Shown here: positions 46,315 through 59,200 of the stretch, in pieces
How positions within the stretch are numbered: the stretch's first letter is position 1
Layout of the letters: each line of letters begins with the position of its first letter
NCBI GenBank assembly: GCA_947652605.1
Contig: OX393577.1
Location: 23,067,466 to 23,131,465 of the forward strand
Reading direction: 5' to 3'
DNA length: 64,000 bases
Origin: Elmis aenea
Lineage: Eukaryota; Arthropoda; Insecta; Coleoptera; Elmidae
Program-made: the position numbers and the translations under genes
The notes under the pieces: generated by a model
Databases searched by the model: none
The model's input: the letters and a program-made list of their open reading frames with translations, nothing else
What the model was told of the DNA's origin: nothing

Positions 46315-48797
46315 ATGTTAACATGTCGGCAGTACAAAAAGCCTTGGATCCATTAGATGCTCCATAGTAGGTTAATAAGTTGGTTAGCAAAAAAACAAAA
46401 TATTAATTAGGTTGACAAAGTACACAATGCACTATGAGCAAAGAATCAAATTATTAAATAAACAGTATGCTTAGATGGTTGCAGTTGTCTGTAAAAATAT
46501 CATTAAAAACATTTAGCTGCCCAATAAAAAAAACAACTTCTTTAGTCTTTATTAATATTTGTGGCATTTTTTATTTCCATTGAATTTGAAGTTTGCATTA
46601 TATTATCTAAATCAGTAAAGAAAAAAATTCTTATTGACGTCATTATGTTATGCATAAAAAATATGAAAAGCTTTGGTACATAAATTTTTTATCTATACAT
46701 TATTAAATGACAAAAAACAATTTTTCAAAAAAGATTCAAAACCCAAGTATTGCAAATGGTTTTGACTTTATCTCAAAAAACAGTAAAATTTTGACATTTT
46801 AACCAGTGTTTTATCTTTTACCTTTACAATATGGCCACACTACTACAGTTTATAGAGCTACTTGCAACCGAACAAGTTCAGCTTAGTCAATCTAATATTT
46901 GTTTTAATTATTATGTACTGTCAGTGGCAGCCCAAGGGCTACTAAATTTCCTTTTTTTGGGGGGGGGGGTACCAGGGCCCCTCCCTGCCTGTGCTACTGT
47001 GTACTGTAATCTCAGCGAATTCTTATTATTCTTATACTTAAACTTAAGCCTATTCCTACCATTATTTTTTTTATTATGTAGTATAAAACACATATTTATG
47101 TGACAAGAGTTTATTATATCGTACCAAGTGGGCTTTCAACATTTTAATGACTGTACAGTAACAGTCTCAAAACAGATTTAGTTTGTTTGTATTCCTCTTC
47201 CAAAAACCCAGTTACCATTAAGGTTTTAGATTAATTCACAAGAAAATATGTTCAATAATTTGCACACTATTTTAAACGAGTGATCATTTTCAAACTCATC
47301 TCACTTTGAAAAGAGATCACTACAATCTTTTTTATTCCAGATTATATATACATTTTATACTATTTATAGTATTTGTTGTCAAAATAATCGTTTATTTATA
47401 CAAAATATAAAGTTTTGTGTGAGCAAGGGGCCTTAAGACTCGATTCACTTTGTTATCAGAGGCCTGAGTCATCAACATATTTTTCTATGAGTATTATTTA
47501 TGTTTTAAGTAGGATAAGAATTCATTTTAATGTTTAGAATTTGTTATGTTTTGCGCTAGTAATATCGCAAGTGGCTGGTAAAGATATTTTTGTATTATCA
47601 GTTTGTAAAAAGTGAATGAAGGTCGCCTGTACTTGCAATAGTCTACAATTTTATAACCTAATATTCTACTCAAGAATGCAATAAATATAATATATTGTTT
47701 ATATTTTTAAATATTGTTGTAATATTTTTACCTATAATTTTATGTTAAGTTTATTTGAGTAGATAATTAATTTATTACTTTGAGTTCCTCATGTTTTTAA
47801 GTAGAATTGTACATATCATTTTGATTTTATTCTTTTATTCGCTATTACATGCCTTATATTTACATGTCAAGAATATAAATCTGATTTTTAATGTGCCATT
47901 TATATGGGTTGCATAATCCAATAAAAATGATATTAAACTTTTTGAAGTATTTTATCTGTTGTGCAAATAAATTAGGATTTTTTTTTAAATCAGTGTATTG
48001 GCTAACTGAATTTCTGCAGAATTTCTAACTTGAATTAAAATCTTTACAGGTTGAAAAGTCAATATTTACATTTTGCATATTATGTTTTTTTACATATCAT
48101 GTACTACACAATAAAATTTCACAACATTAATATTATATTTATTAAAATTTACACTTAATATTTTCATTGCACTGAAACAATATTAGTGATGCATAGTGCC
48201 TTTTTAATTTTGTTATTATGTACTTAGAATATGTATTTATTGTCAATTTATTGCCTTATTTAAGTTTAATTTTAGACGCTGTTTACCATTGTATATGCTC
48301 GTATTGTATAAACATTTTTAATACAAGTAAAAATAAACGAATTTGTTCACTAAGTTTCTCCATTTTTTTATTTTTAGTTGTGGAGTGTGCTGTATATTGG
48401 GTAAATTTTTGTAGAGGTGTAAGATGAGGAATAAAATACTAAAGTATATTTATTTTTTATACATTATTAGCCCTTAAAAAACTTAAATGATAGAAAATCG
48501 ATTTTTTCCCGAACTAAAGCAAAAAGCTTGAAACATTTGTCCCAATTAACGATTTTTAGTCTTCAAATAATTTAAAGTAATACTTTTATTTTTTGAAATT
48601 GAAATTGTTAAGAAAACTATTTTATCAACCATTGGCTATTCTACAACCATAGGCAACCAAGCTTGACAAATTAATGCGAATGAAGTATCATAGAAGATGA
48701 AGTATAACCCATAACCTCAAAAGCATTAGCTGTCACACGTGTTTATGGTTAATATTACATCATTATATAGTTTTATTTTAATTTAAGGTCATATACG
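46315..48797. other. XPR1-ArgRS intergenic region
   Basis: It contains the XPR1 3' UTR with AATAAA at 46457-46462, and AT-rich DNA. Around 46925 a CAGTGGCAGCCCAAGGG word followed by an 11-G run and CCAGGGCCCC resembles a hAT terminus, but I could not pair it with a second end. No coding exon is recognised; the ArgRS promoter must lie near the right edge. Confidence 0.4.
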
Positions 48798-51157
48798 ATG
48801 GAAAAAGAGATTTCATTTCTTCAAACGAAGGCTGAAGTTGCAGTAAGTTCTAAATTAATCGTTCCTGAACAATAATTTTTTTACAACTAGTATTTTCAGG
48901 AAGCCGAAATTAAAATTTTAAGTAAACAAATAGCCGATTTGAGATCACAGATTAAATCTAAAGAATGTACTACTAGTGAGAATCAAGAAGTAACTGTACT
49001 AGCTGTAGAAAACCAAAAATTAAAACATCGTCTTGCCATTTTAAATAGGGTAAATATGATTGTGTGTGTTGATGTAGGAGAAATGAATATTTTGTTTTTA
49101 GGCTATAAATTCTGCGAATGAAAAAGCATCATTGATATGTGCAATGGGTAGTGTTCAAGACACATTAAACTTTCTGTTTTCTAAAGCCATCAATGAAGCA
49201 TTCCCAGATATACCAGACCCTCCGATTGTAATCACTCTTTCTGGAAATAATCCAAAGTTTGGTGATTATCAATGTAATTCTGCAATGCCATTATCAAATC
49301 TATATAAACAACAAGGTAAGTCATCAGTATTTTAATAGGATACAACTTATAATCTTTACCGCAGGTACAAAAATTACACCTAGGGATATTGCTTCCAAAA
49401 TTGTAGCCAAAGTATCTCACAGTGATTTAATTGAAAGTTTGGTAATAGCAGGCGCAGGTTTTATAAACATTTACCTTAGTAAGGCGTACACAGTCAAATA
49501 TTTAACAGGGATTCTAAAACAAGGAGTTCAACCACCCTCTGTGAAAACTTGCCGTGTATTAGTGGATTTCTCATCCCCAAACATAGCGAAAGAAATGCAT
49601 GTTGGACATTTAAGGTAAGTGAAAATGACTGATGCAATGATGTGAAATGACAAAAAGTTAATTGTTTTAACATAAGAAAAAGTGTTGTTTTATTGCTATA
49701 TTATGTTTAGACAGCACTATTCATCTGTTAATTTTTTGTGATTGTTAATTGTTTTAAGGTCTACAATTATTGGGGACAGTATATCTCGTTTACTAGAGTT
49801 TTTGGGTTATGATGTCTTACGCATAAATCACGTGGGAGATTGGGGGACTCAGTTTGGCATGTTAATAGCCCACCTGCAAGATATGTTCCCTAACTATCTT
49901 GTTAAGTCACCACCCATCAGTGACCTGCAGACCTTCTACAAAGAATCAAAGAAGCGTTTCGACGAAGATCCCGAATTCAAAAAGCGAGCATATGCGTGCG
50001 TTGTGAAACTGCAGGCCATGGATCCAGATTACGCCAAAGCGTGGCAACTAATTTGCGACGTATCAAGAAAAGGTTCGTGTTAATTTTGTGAATCAATTTG
50101 TTGCTAATGATGGCGTATCTTTGCAGAATTCCAGAAAGTGTACGATCGTTTGGATATAACTTTACTAGAACGCGGTGAGTCTTTTTACCAGAGTCGGATG
50201 GATAAAGTCGTCAAGGAACTGGAGAAGCAAGGTTTATTGGAGGAGGATGAGGGAAGAAAAATAATGTGGCACGAAAAAGATGTAGGCATTCCCATGACCA
50301 TAGTCAAATCGGACGGGGGCTACACCTATGACACTTCAGATATGGCTGCTATTAAACAAAGGCTGGAGGAAGAAAAAGTTAACTGGATTATATATGTAAC
50401 GGACGCGGGGCAGTCGACTCACTTCCAGATTTTATTCAAATGTGCTGAACGAGCGAAGATCCTAGATTTAAAGAAGCACCGAGTGGATCACGTGCCGTTC
50501 GGAGTTGTGCTCGGTGAGGACAAGAAAAAATTTAAAACCCGCTCGGGGGATACTGTCAGATTAACGGACTTGCTCGAAGAAGGTTTAAAACGTGCCTTAG
50601 ACAAGCTTGAAGAAAAAGAACGACACAAGGTGCTAACACCCGAAGAATTACGACTCGCGCAAGAGTCAGTTGCGTATGGCTGCATTAAGTATGCGGATTT
50701 GTCGCACAATCGGACGCACGAGTACGTTTTTTCATTCGACAAAATGCTGGAAGACAAAGGGAACACGGCTGTGTATTTGCTGTATGCTTATACGCGGATA
50801 CGATCGATCGCACGCACAGCTAACTATACCCCTGAAAAAATTGAGGAAATCGCTCGGACGACGTCGATCTCCCTAGATCACGAAAAGGAATGGAAACTGG
50901 GCAAAGTTTTGCTGCGATTCCCTGATGTTCTGCTGAAGATAACGAAAGACTTGTGTCTGCATCACCTCTGCGAGTATTGTTACGAAATTGCGACTACGTT
51001 TACGGAATTTTACGATTCGTGTTATTGCGTAGAAAAAGACTCGTCCGGGGATATAGTTAAAGTTAACAATGGCCGTATTTTATTGACTGAAGTTACAGCT
51101 CGTACTCTGGCGAAGTGTTTCGATATATTGGGACTTAAACCAGTTTCTAAAATGTAA
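48798..51157 (+). CDS. ArgRS: Cytosolic arginyl-tRNA synthetase
   Basis: Exons 48798-48842, 48900-49049, 49102-49315, 49365-49614, 49759-50072 and 50127-51157 join to 667 codons plus stop, matching the ~660-residue cytosolic enzyme. It charges tRNA-Arg. The N-terminal ~65 residues are a coiled-coil/leucine-zipper-like extension, which in animals ties the enzyme to the multisynthetase complex. The Add-1 domain follows ([14 protein letters not shown]). The class I signature is [20 protein letters not shown] with HVGH at 215-218, then [26 protein letters not shown] and TDAGQSTHF. The KMSKS-equivalent is [11 protein letters not shown] (near 458-468). The anticodon-binding DALR domain closes the protein ([35 protein letters not shown]). 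No mitochondrial presequence is seen. All catalytic landmarks are intact. Confidence 0.96.
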
Positions 51158-52011
51158 TTAGTTTAATTTGAATATATTATGGTGTGTTAAAATGAATTGC
51201 CTCAGTACTGTTTATTTACAAATTTATATTTGAGTTGTAAATATAGCATTGTTTAAATTTTATTGAATTTTTACTAATAAATGTCCTTCGACAGCCCTGA
51301 TCCAAAACAAATTTTTTAAATCACATTCGTTACCATAAATATTTAAATTTTTATTCTAGTTCAGGATTCGTCTAGTATTGTATACTTCAGAAATTGATTT
51401 TTGCACCATAAATATAGGATCGTTTTAACTTTTTTTGCTTTTTACTAATGTCTTTCGGCAGCCGTTTCAAAACAAATTTTTTAATAACTCATTTGTTACC
51501 ATAAATATTCACATATTTATTTAATGTTCTAACTGTTCCAGTATATTTGAAACATAAATATAGCATCGTTAAATTTGTATTGGATTTTTACTAATAAATG
51601 TCGCTCGACAGGCCTGATCCATAACAAATTTCTTTAGCTCATTTGTTACCATAAATATTTTGATTTTTGTTATTTTAGTTCAGTGGCGGATTACCGCACA
51701 GGCGCATGAGGCGCGCGCCTCGGGCCTCCGATAAGGGGGCGTCAGAATCGTTGGGTTCGTCATCCTCAAAAACCAAAATTAAATTTTTATTGTCTGTTAA
51801 TATGAGAATTATAAAATAATAATTGTAGGCAAATTGTAATATCTTCTAAAACCTATGTTCATAGTGGGTATTGTGTAATAGCCATTGATGCCAATTTAAA
51901 AAAAAAACCATGTTAATTAAACAAAAATGATAGCCAATTTGGTTCCAAATCGCCAAAACTTGCAACCCTGCTTGCATCTGATTACAGTGCACTGCAAGCC
52001 GATGTACTGTA

Positions 52012-53168
52012 CAGGGTGGTCCCAATTCGATGGGATTACATGGGCATCTCGCTTAATAGTCAAGATGGAGAACCGGTTAATGTACCAAAAATGTGCAGTT
52101 TTTTGGGACAAACTCAGAATTGTTGTCAAATATATTCTATCTTTTCCGATTTTCCTTTGTTTTCACAACCTGCTTTTTGTTTCTCATCTTTAAAAAATTT
52201 TAAAAACCTTTGTAACTTGCGTATTATTGAAAATAAATACATCAACCCTAATATATTTGGAAAGGGAAAAAATAAGGAATTTAAATAGGTCATAGCCAAC
52301 TATAGCTTCCATTTAAAAAAAGTTGAGTTTGTGTCATACCTTTTTAACGGCGAGCGCAAGATTTTTTTTTTTAGTACCTAGCTACTACTTTAAAAATCTA
52401 CATAAAAATATCTACAAATAATCTGTATAAACTTTTTCGATATTTAAAACAATAAGGGAGATATGAAACATTATAAATATAACAAAAAAACATTTTGTCA
52501 TTAATAATTCAAAAATCGGAAATGATAGAATATTTTTGAAAACTGTTCTGAGTTTGTTCTAAAAAAACTGCACATTTTTAGTTTTTTTTTTTTTTTTTTT
52601 TAAATGTTCTATAAGCCAGTTCAACATATTTCATGTTATGCATAGCTGGGTGCGTAGTTGGTAGTTAGTAGGGGAAATGTGAGGGAAGCTTAGTTCCCTG
52701 TGGCGTATGGCGTTTAGCCTTCATCACTAGAAGTTAGGTGTATGTCCTGCGGTAATCTGCGTTTTAGTCTCTTGTGTATTTTCTTTTTACCAATGTTGTA
52801 CAGAGCAGCACTTTCACAGTTCACTAGATTTTTAAAGAATGTTTTTGTTAATTTTTTAATAAATTCTTGTATTGGTTGTATTCCGAGTTCTTCGTGAATC
52901 TGTGTATTTCGAACAAACCATGGTGCGTTTATAGCTAGTCGGAGCACTTTGTTTTGGTATGTCTGTAGTTTTTTAACGTTGGTTGGTGACGTGTTGCTCC
53001 ATACCGGACAGGCGTATGAAAAGATAGGCCGCAACAGCGACTTATATAGTAGGAGTGTACATTTAATTTTTAAAGTCGATTTTCTATTTATTAGTGGATA
53101 CAGCTGTTTCTCTATCTTGACTATTAAGCGAGATACCCATTGTAGTCCCATCGAATTTGGACCACCTG
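52012..53168. mobile_element. TA-flanked palindromic element E3
   Basis: The left end CAGGGTGGTCCCAATTCGAT pairs with the inverse of CAGGTGGTCCAAATTCGATG. The box ATCTCGCTTAATAGTCAAGA lies about 37 bp in on each side. TA borders it at 52010-52011 and 53169-53170. Complementarity resumes beyond a LINE fragment (AAATGTGCAGTTTTTT on both arms), so the LINE was inserted into the right arm. Confidence 0.82.
52581..53106 (-). pseudogene. 5'-truncated non-LTR retrotransposon (jockey-like RT tail)
   Basis: The minus-strand frame reads LYPLINRKSTLKIKCTLLLY, then SLLRPIFSYACPVWSNTSPT, QTYQNKVLRLAINAPWFVRN and IHEELGIQPIQEFIKKL. This is the conserved region after the catalytic domain of jockey-clade reverse transcriptases (LLYK..LRP.W.YG...W...NAPWYV). 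A poly(A) tail, seen as a T run at about 52581-52602, ends it. The catalytic domain is absent, so it is a dead 5'-truncated copy inside E3. Confidence 0.85.
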
Positions 53169-53545
53169 TACTGTATGATGCAGAATTTTACTGTGATTTT
53201 TTTACCTGAGATGGGATTTTTTCTTTTAAATGTGAATGTGATTTTTTTTCTGGTACCTGAGAATATTTTTTTGTTTCCGTATTTGATTTTTGTGTTTATA
53301 TTTTTGTTGGTTCTAAAAATAAAAAACGTGATTTTTCTGCATTGTTCATTTTAGTGAACCATCTTAATAGGGGGCCTCCAGATCAGGTTGCGCCTGGGGC
53401 CGCACAAAATCAAGATCCGCCACTGGTACTGCTCTACTGCTCTTGTACAGCATACCTCAGAAATTATAGAATCGTTTAACTTTTATTGCATTTTTGTAAA
53501 TAAATGTCGTTTGGCAAGCCTGCTTCACAACAAATTTTTTAATGA

Positions 53546-54024
53546 CTTAATTGATGCAATACTATGCACAGAAAAATATAGAATCAAAAACGATTTAGTC
53601 GATTTAGGTATAATTTTTTTTAAACTGAAGTTTTAAACTAATTGCTTCAGTTTAAAATTTTTCGAGTACACTCCTGTCTTTTCTTGTACAACTACAATCA
53701 AAGAAGTTGCATTATACGAGGGTTTATTGAAATTCTTTTAACAAAATCCTACAAGCAGAAAAACAAATACAATGCACGTTTTTGTGTACATACTTAAAAT
53801 AGGAAGCTACCATGCAAATTCGTGTAATTTTCATTGACATTAATTTAAAAAATTGTGTTTAAGAAGTGTTGTGAAATAATTTTTCATTGTCTCTTGTATA
53901 AAAGAAATTAGCTCCGTCCATTGCCTTGAGATAAACCTACATTATTATTATTGAGGATCCCAGTACAGAAAATATGTAGGTACCAATCATAGAACAAGCA
54001 CTAATGCAAACATGAAAATTGTTA
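53546..54024. other. AT-rich intergenic DNA
   Basis: Between the end of the tandem-repeat array and the element at 54025 I recognise no gene, transposon terminus or RNA. Confidence 0.4.
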
Positions 54025-54960
54025 CGGACGCGACAACTGGGCGATGATCAACTGGGCGACGGTTGACTGCGTGACGGTCAACTGGGCGACAGGAACTTAA
54101 AAACTTTTGCACGCTTATGTTAGTATATGATTTGGCGAATAGTTTTTGTAAATATTGGTAAAATATGCTTACTTGCTTTCTAAGAATTATGTCATACATG
54201 TATCAAAATTTCTAGAATTATTTAAGAAAGATATAGCGAAAAAAGTGGTCCAAAAATAATTTAAATATGTATAGGTATGATTGCACAATATTAAAATAAA
54301 GAGAACATGCAGTTTTTTAATTCAATTATTAATATTATTTTGTTATTAACAAACATATTTACACATGTTATAGATTCAAGTTTAAAGATTGGATTCTTGC
54401 TTATTATTACAGATTATAGCTAGAGTTAAGGTTTATATTTTAACAGCAGCACAAATGTAGACGTTACAGTTAATCTGACCAAAGAACTTTCACAAAATTT
54501 ACGAATTACAATAGGCTAAATTTATTAGAATATTTACGAAGTATTGTTTATAAATATAACATCAATTAATAAATTAAAAATAATGATTTTGTTTTGAATG
54601 TTATATTACTTTTTGTTTTAATTTAAATATGTAACATGTGTAAATATGTTTGTAATTGCAAAATAATATTAACAAATAAATTAAAAAGCTGTATTTTTTC
54701 TTTATTCTAATATTGTGCAATCATATCTTTACATTTTTAAATTATTTTCGGGCGACTTTTTTAATCATATCGGTTTTAAGTGATTCTAGTCATTTTGATA
54801 TATGACATAATTCTTAGAAAATAAGTAAGTACCTATATCTTACCAATATTTACAAAAACAAATGGCCAAATCGCTGTTAATATGAGAGTGCAAAAATGTT
54901 TAGGTTCCTGTCGCCCAGTTGACCGTCGCCCAGTCGCTGTCGCCCAGTTGACCGTGTCCG
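54025..54960. mobile_element. Inverted-repeat element with GGGCGAC repeats at its ends
   Basis: Both ends begin CGGACRCG and contain three to four head-to-tail copies of an 11-14 bp unit of the type CAACTGGGCGAC(GGT), followed by AGGAACYTAAA. Interior sequences flanking TTATGTCATA and AAATTATTTTCGG are also inverted copies of each other, so the whole 936 bp folds back. No target duplication is recognised. A truncated relative ends at 40684. Confidence 0.78.
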
Positions 54961-56263
54961 AGTATCCAGAAAATACAAAGCGTAGTAAAATACCTGTTTT
55001 GAATAACATAACGTTATTGTAATTTAAACAAACTAAGGCTGAATAATAATTGTTTATTTGGATTTAAATTACGCATGTATGTATTCAAGTCATTTTCTTT
55101 AGTTCGTTTTTGAACGAAATTATAATTGCATTGCACAAACTATGTATAAACTAATAGGGTTATAGCTAAATTTTAGAGTTTGTAACGAAAATTCCCACGG
55201 AATACACTTAGCAACATTTTTAAAAACTTTAAAGAGCCACAAAAAATATTTTGAATCGGTTTCTGTGCGAATTAATACAAGTTATGCATTTCCATTTTCA
55301 ATTAAAAAATAATAAAAGGAATGCACTTTGTACATTTTTAAAAACTTTGAAGAGCTTCAAAAAAATATTTAATAATGGTCGTTAAACATTGCATAAATGT
55401 TATTTAACGTTTTAATAAACAATTGGACCTATTGCTAAATTTTGATTTCATGACAAAAATAAAATTGCAAGGGTATAGTCTGAGCAAAACTTTTAAAAAC
55501 TAGCTATAAAAATATTTTAGAATGTTATATAAGTAACACAAATGCAGTTTTATTCATTCAAGTTGACAGGTAAAAAAACGTTTAAAAAAAGTTTAAAAAA
55601 CAGTTTTTTTTTTTAAATAAAATATGTGCAGAGGTTTAGAAGTTAGCGAGATTGTTAATTACTGTTTGTAGCAAAATTAACGAGAAATACCCGAAGTAAA
55701 ATCCAAAACTTAACTAATTTAAATTTTAAAAGTTGAATAATGCATGGATGCACACTTATATGGTGTTATAAATACGCATCTTGCCCTACATTTGAATGCC
55801 AATATTGTAGCGTTTGATGTGCTGAAGTGGCCGAGTCCAGGCTGACGGCGTCTCGGTAGTTGGTTCGTAACTGTGCGTCGCGACGCTTTTGTTTCGTCGC
55901 TTATACTAAAGAGTGATTTGCATTAATTTGTATTTAATTACATTTGATAAAGTGAAATATCTTAAAAAAGGAGTGTGAAAACCCGGCAATTTGTTAAATA
56001 CCGTTTTCTAGTTAGTGCATTCCTTTTAAAAGTTTTTGACAACATTACATTTTGACGGCATCAAGTCAACCGAATATTTAAAAATATAACAACCTAAAGG
56101 TTGTATTAAATTACAAATGTTAACTAGGTACAGATAAAAATAATCCTTCAATAAGTGTGTTTCGAATTAAAAATCGAAGAAAAAGGAATAGTTCCAAGAT
56201 GTTTGTTCATTTTCTGTTTATAACTTTTCGCGTCAACATTATTGAAACATAAAATCATAAAAA
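54961..56263 (+). promoter_or_regulatory. Upstream region and probable 5' UTR of the kinase gene
   Basis: The stretch is AT-rich except for about 55820-55905, which is locally GC-rich (AAGTGGCCGAGTCCAGG, CTGACGGCGTCTCGG, CGTCGCGACGC) and preceded by a GTTATAAATACG word near 55768. This is a reasonable core-promoter candidate about 400 bp before the ATG, followed by an AT-rich leader. The assignment is inference from composition and position. Confidence 0.35.
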
Positions 56264-59200
56264 ATGGGCAGTCTTATGAAAACTTCAATAGGTGGAAGTA
56301 TTCACAGAATCCGTGAATTTGAACTTGAAAAAGTAAGTGACGAAATATTCATAGCGATATCATTTTATTTTCGCTGGAATGTAAGCATCGCATAGAATCT
56401 ACGGTATTTTTATTTTTTGTACAACGTTTTACCGATAGTTTCAGTCAAGTGACACAATTTTTAAGTTCGATGAAACTTTTAGTAGAAATGAAATAATACT
56501 TTCAATAAAAATTACAAAAAGAAATGCAAATCATTGTTTGTTCAGCTAATATTTTGTTGAATCTTCTATTTAAAAATAAATTGTTATATTTTATAAATGT
56601 GTTTGAAAGGACAAATACAATAATAATTGTGACACATATAGATCATTAATAATTACAATAAAAAGTTTTTTTGAACGTAGATAATTATATGTTAATATAA
56701 TTATAATTTTCGTTTTTTTTAGCATATTGATCTCATAATTTGTTTTTTTTTAGATATAAAACAACGCATACTTTAAGCTCATCTTATAAAATTTAAAAAA
56801 GCATATAATACATTTAAATTTTTTATTATTGTTAGTTTGAGTAAAACATTGATACATTTATTATTAAAATTTATTGTCGACTTTGTGTTGAAATATACTG
56901 GAAATGTATTAATTCGGTACAAGTGTACTTCCGTTCGGTTTACAAGCCAATGCCAAGCTATAAAAAAAACTAGACGATCTCTTGTTCGGTAAACACTTAT
57001 AACAACTTAAACAGTAACATTTAAAAATCTTTAATTGCGGATTATAGTTAAATAAACAAATATGTAAATTTTCTAAATATCTGAGTTCAATTTTCACATA
57101 CTTATTCGATTACAGTTCAATTTTATGTAATAATTTATAAATAAACAGCCACTGTATGATCTTATTTCAACGATTTTGAAAAGTTAGGTTTCTTAACTCT
57201 CAAAAAATAACAGTCAAGATTATATCACCAATCAAGGCTATTGATAAAGAATTGATTGTTGCATGTGAGCTTGCGCATACAATCTTTACAAGTGATGTAA
57301 GTGTAATTTATTTTTCATCGAAATATCAAGTTTAATGCTCTTAAAGGTGTTATTTTTGCTTCTTCTGATCGTTAACCCTAATTCTATCAGAAATGTTATG
57401 TTTACTTGTTTAAAAAAAGATCGGTTTCAGTATATTTAGCGAAAAGCAGTTCTCAAACTGTAGTTTGAGTTTAACAAATAGTAAAAAAATGTCATATAAG
57501 CTGTTTGATATAGTTTTACAGTACTAGTATTTTTCTTCGTTTTTATTTGTGCTTAAGATACAAAGTATAACTTCAAGTGAGTCCAATATATTTGCCATGA
57601 ACTAACAATATCTTCAAGTATCAGTATTGTACATGCAAAAATAATTCCCATTAAATATTGTGCCTTATTTGCAGTAATAGAATAGGTCAACCGAAATAAA
57701 AAATAATATATATAATCAGTGACGGACTGGGAACAAAAACCGGCCCGGGCATTCAGATTATAGAGGCCCACAGCCAGGGTTGGTCAAAATTTGATTTTTA
57801 TTTAAAAAATCAACAATCATTGATTTAAATTTAAAAAATCAACAACTTTTGATGTTTTTTTTTTTTTAAACTTGACTATTAGTTTTCCTTTTCACAACTA
57901 ATTTATTCATTTTTCACGTTACATTATATTCTCTAAACAGCGTCATTAAAAAAGAATGCAAAAAATGGAATAATTTTTTATTATGAATTTTATTGTTTAC
58001 TTTTTTAGTTCTTTATAAAAGTTGGTGCATTACCTCAAACTAATTTTAAGATGAAATTTTTTTATAAAAATTCATACAACACTAAATTTTACCTATTTCA
58101 GATATATCCACAAGAGTAATGTGCCCTTATTGAAGAGGTACAAAAAAACCTCAGGAGGAAAGATTATTTAGAATTAAAAATAAAACCAAATGTAAAATTT
58201 AACGTTAAAATTCCAATTTTTATTTTTGAAGCAAGTAATTTTAACATTAAAAAAAACTGCAACAAATGGAAAAGCTTTTTATTATCGGTCTCTCAAAAAA
58301 TTTTATTCTTAGGAAAAGTTGGTGCATGGTCTATAACTAATTTTAAGTTACAAAAAAATTCAATAAAAATTGAAATAACATTAGATTTTAACGATTTTAG
58401 AAATATTTTTGCAAGAGTAAAGTGCTAGTATTTTAAGAATTCTAAAAAAGTTCCAAAAAAACTTTTTTGAAAACCTATAATACGGGCACTTTACTCTTGC
58501 GAATATTTCTAAAATCGCTAAAATCTAGTGCAGGGGTTCCCAAAGTTTTGACCAGGCGGGACAAATTTTAAACTTCGAATATTTGGCGGGCCAAAAAAAA
58601 AGTGTTTTTGAGACTTTGATTTGTGGAGAACCAACAAAAACTCGAAATGTCAAAACATGTAGATATATATAATTTTTTTGTGAAAAGCAAATTATCTGGT
58701 ATGAATTCAAGATGGCGGATTGTCTGACATCGCGCGGGCCGTATTTTTAGAGTTCGCGGGCCGCATTTGTCATCTAGTGTCATGAATTTTTCTTGATATT
58801 TTTCCAGCTTAAAATTAGTTTTAGAGCATGCATCAACTTTTACTACCCACTAAAAGCTTTATATGGTAAATACTTACACAGACTTAATAAACTCGCATCA
58901 ATATATTTATTACGAATCTATTTGTTAAATAATGTGTTTTATAAAATAAGCAGATTATGAAACTACTATTTACACATACACACGGCATCTATAGCTATAG
59001 GCTTCAGGGTTCGGATAATATCGGGACTATTTCTGAAGCACGAGTGGCGCGATCAAACATACGACGCTATTGCGTATTGTGGAGCCCCAGAAAAATATTA
59101 AGATTGAATACGGCCCGTATTAAACGGGCAAATGTTATAATCATAATTTTTGCGCTCCTTATACTTCAGCGCCGAACTTATTAATCCCGTAGCTTAGACC

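Larger units (their letters stand above)
51681..53425. mobile_element. hAT-like element inside the tandem repeat
   Basis: The left end CAGTGGCGGATTACCGC pairs with the inverse of CAGTGGCGGATCTTG. GC-rich sub-terminal stretches follow (GAGGCGCGCGCCTCGGGCC on the left, GCGCCTGGGGCCGC on the right). No 8-bp duplication is preserved. Most of its interior is occupied by palindromic element E3. No transposase is read. Confidence 0.7.
51237..53545. repeat. Degenerate tandem repeat (~140-170 bp units), interrupted
   Basis: Three diverged units begin with ATAAATATAG-like words near 51237, 51411 and 51552 and share ACTAATAAATGTC, then TTYGRCAG and CTCATTTGTTACCATAAATA. A fourth resumes near 53459 (ATAGAATCGTTTAAC, AAATAAATGTCG) after a 1745-bp transposon insertion. 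This short satellite-like array starts right after ArgRS; the AATAAA in the first unit may serve as its poly(A) signal. Confidence 0.7.

Noticed and set aside
46922..47000. G-run with CAGTGGCAGCCC that might be a transposon end
   Set aside because: I could not find a matching inverted end or target duplication, so no element is called.
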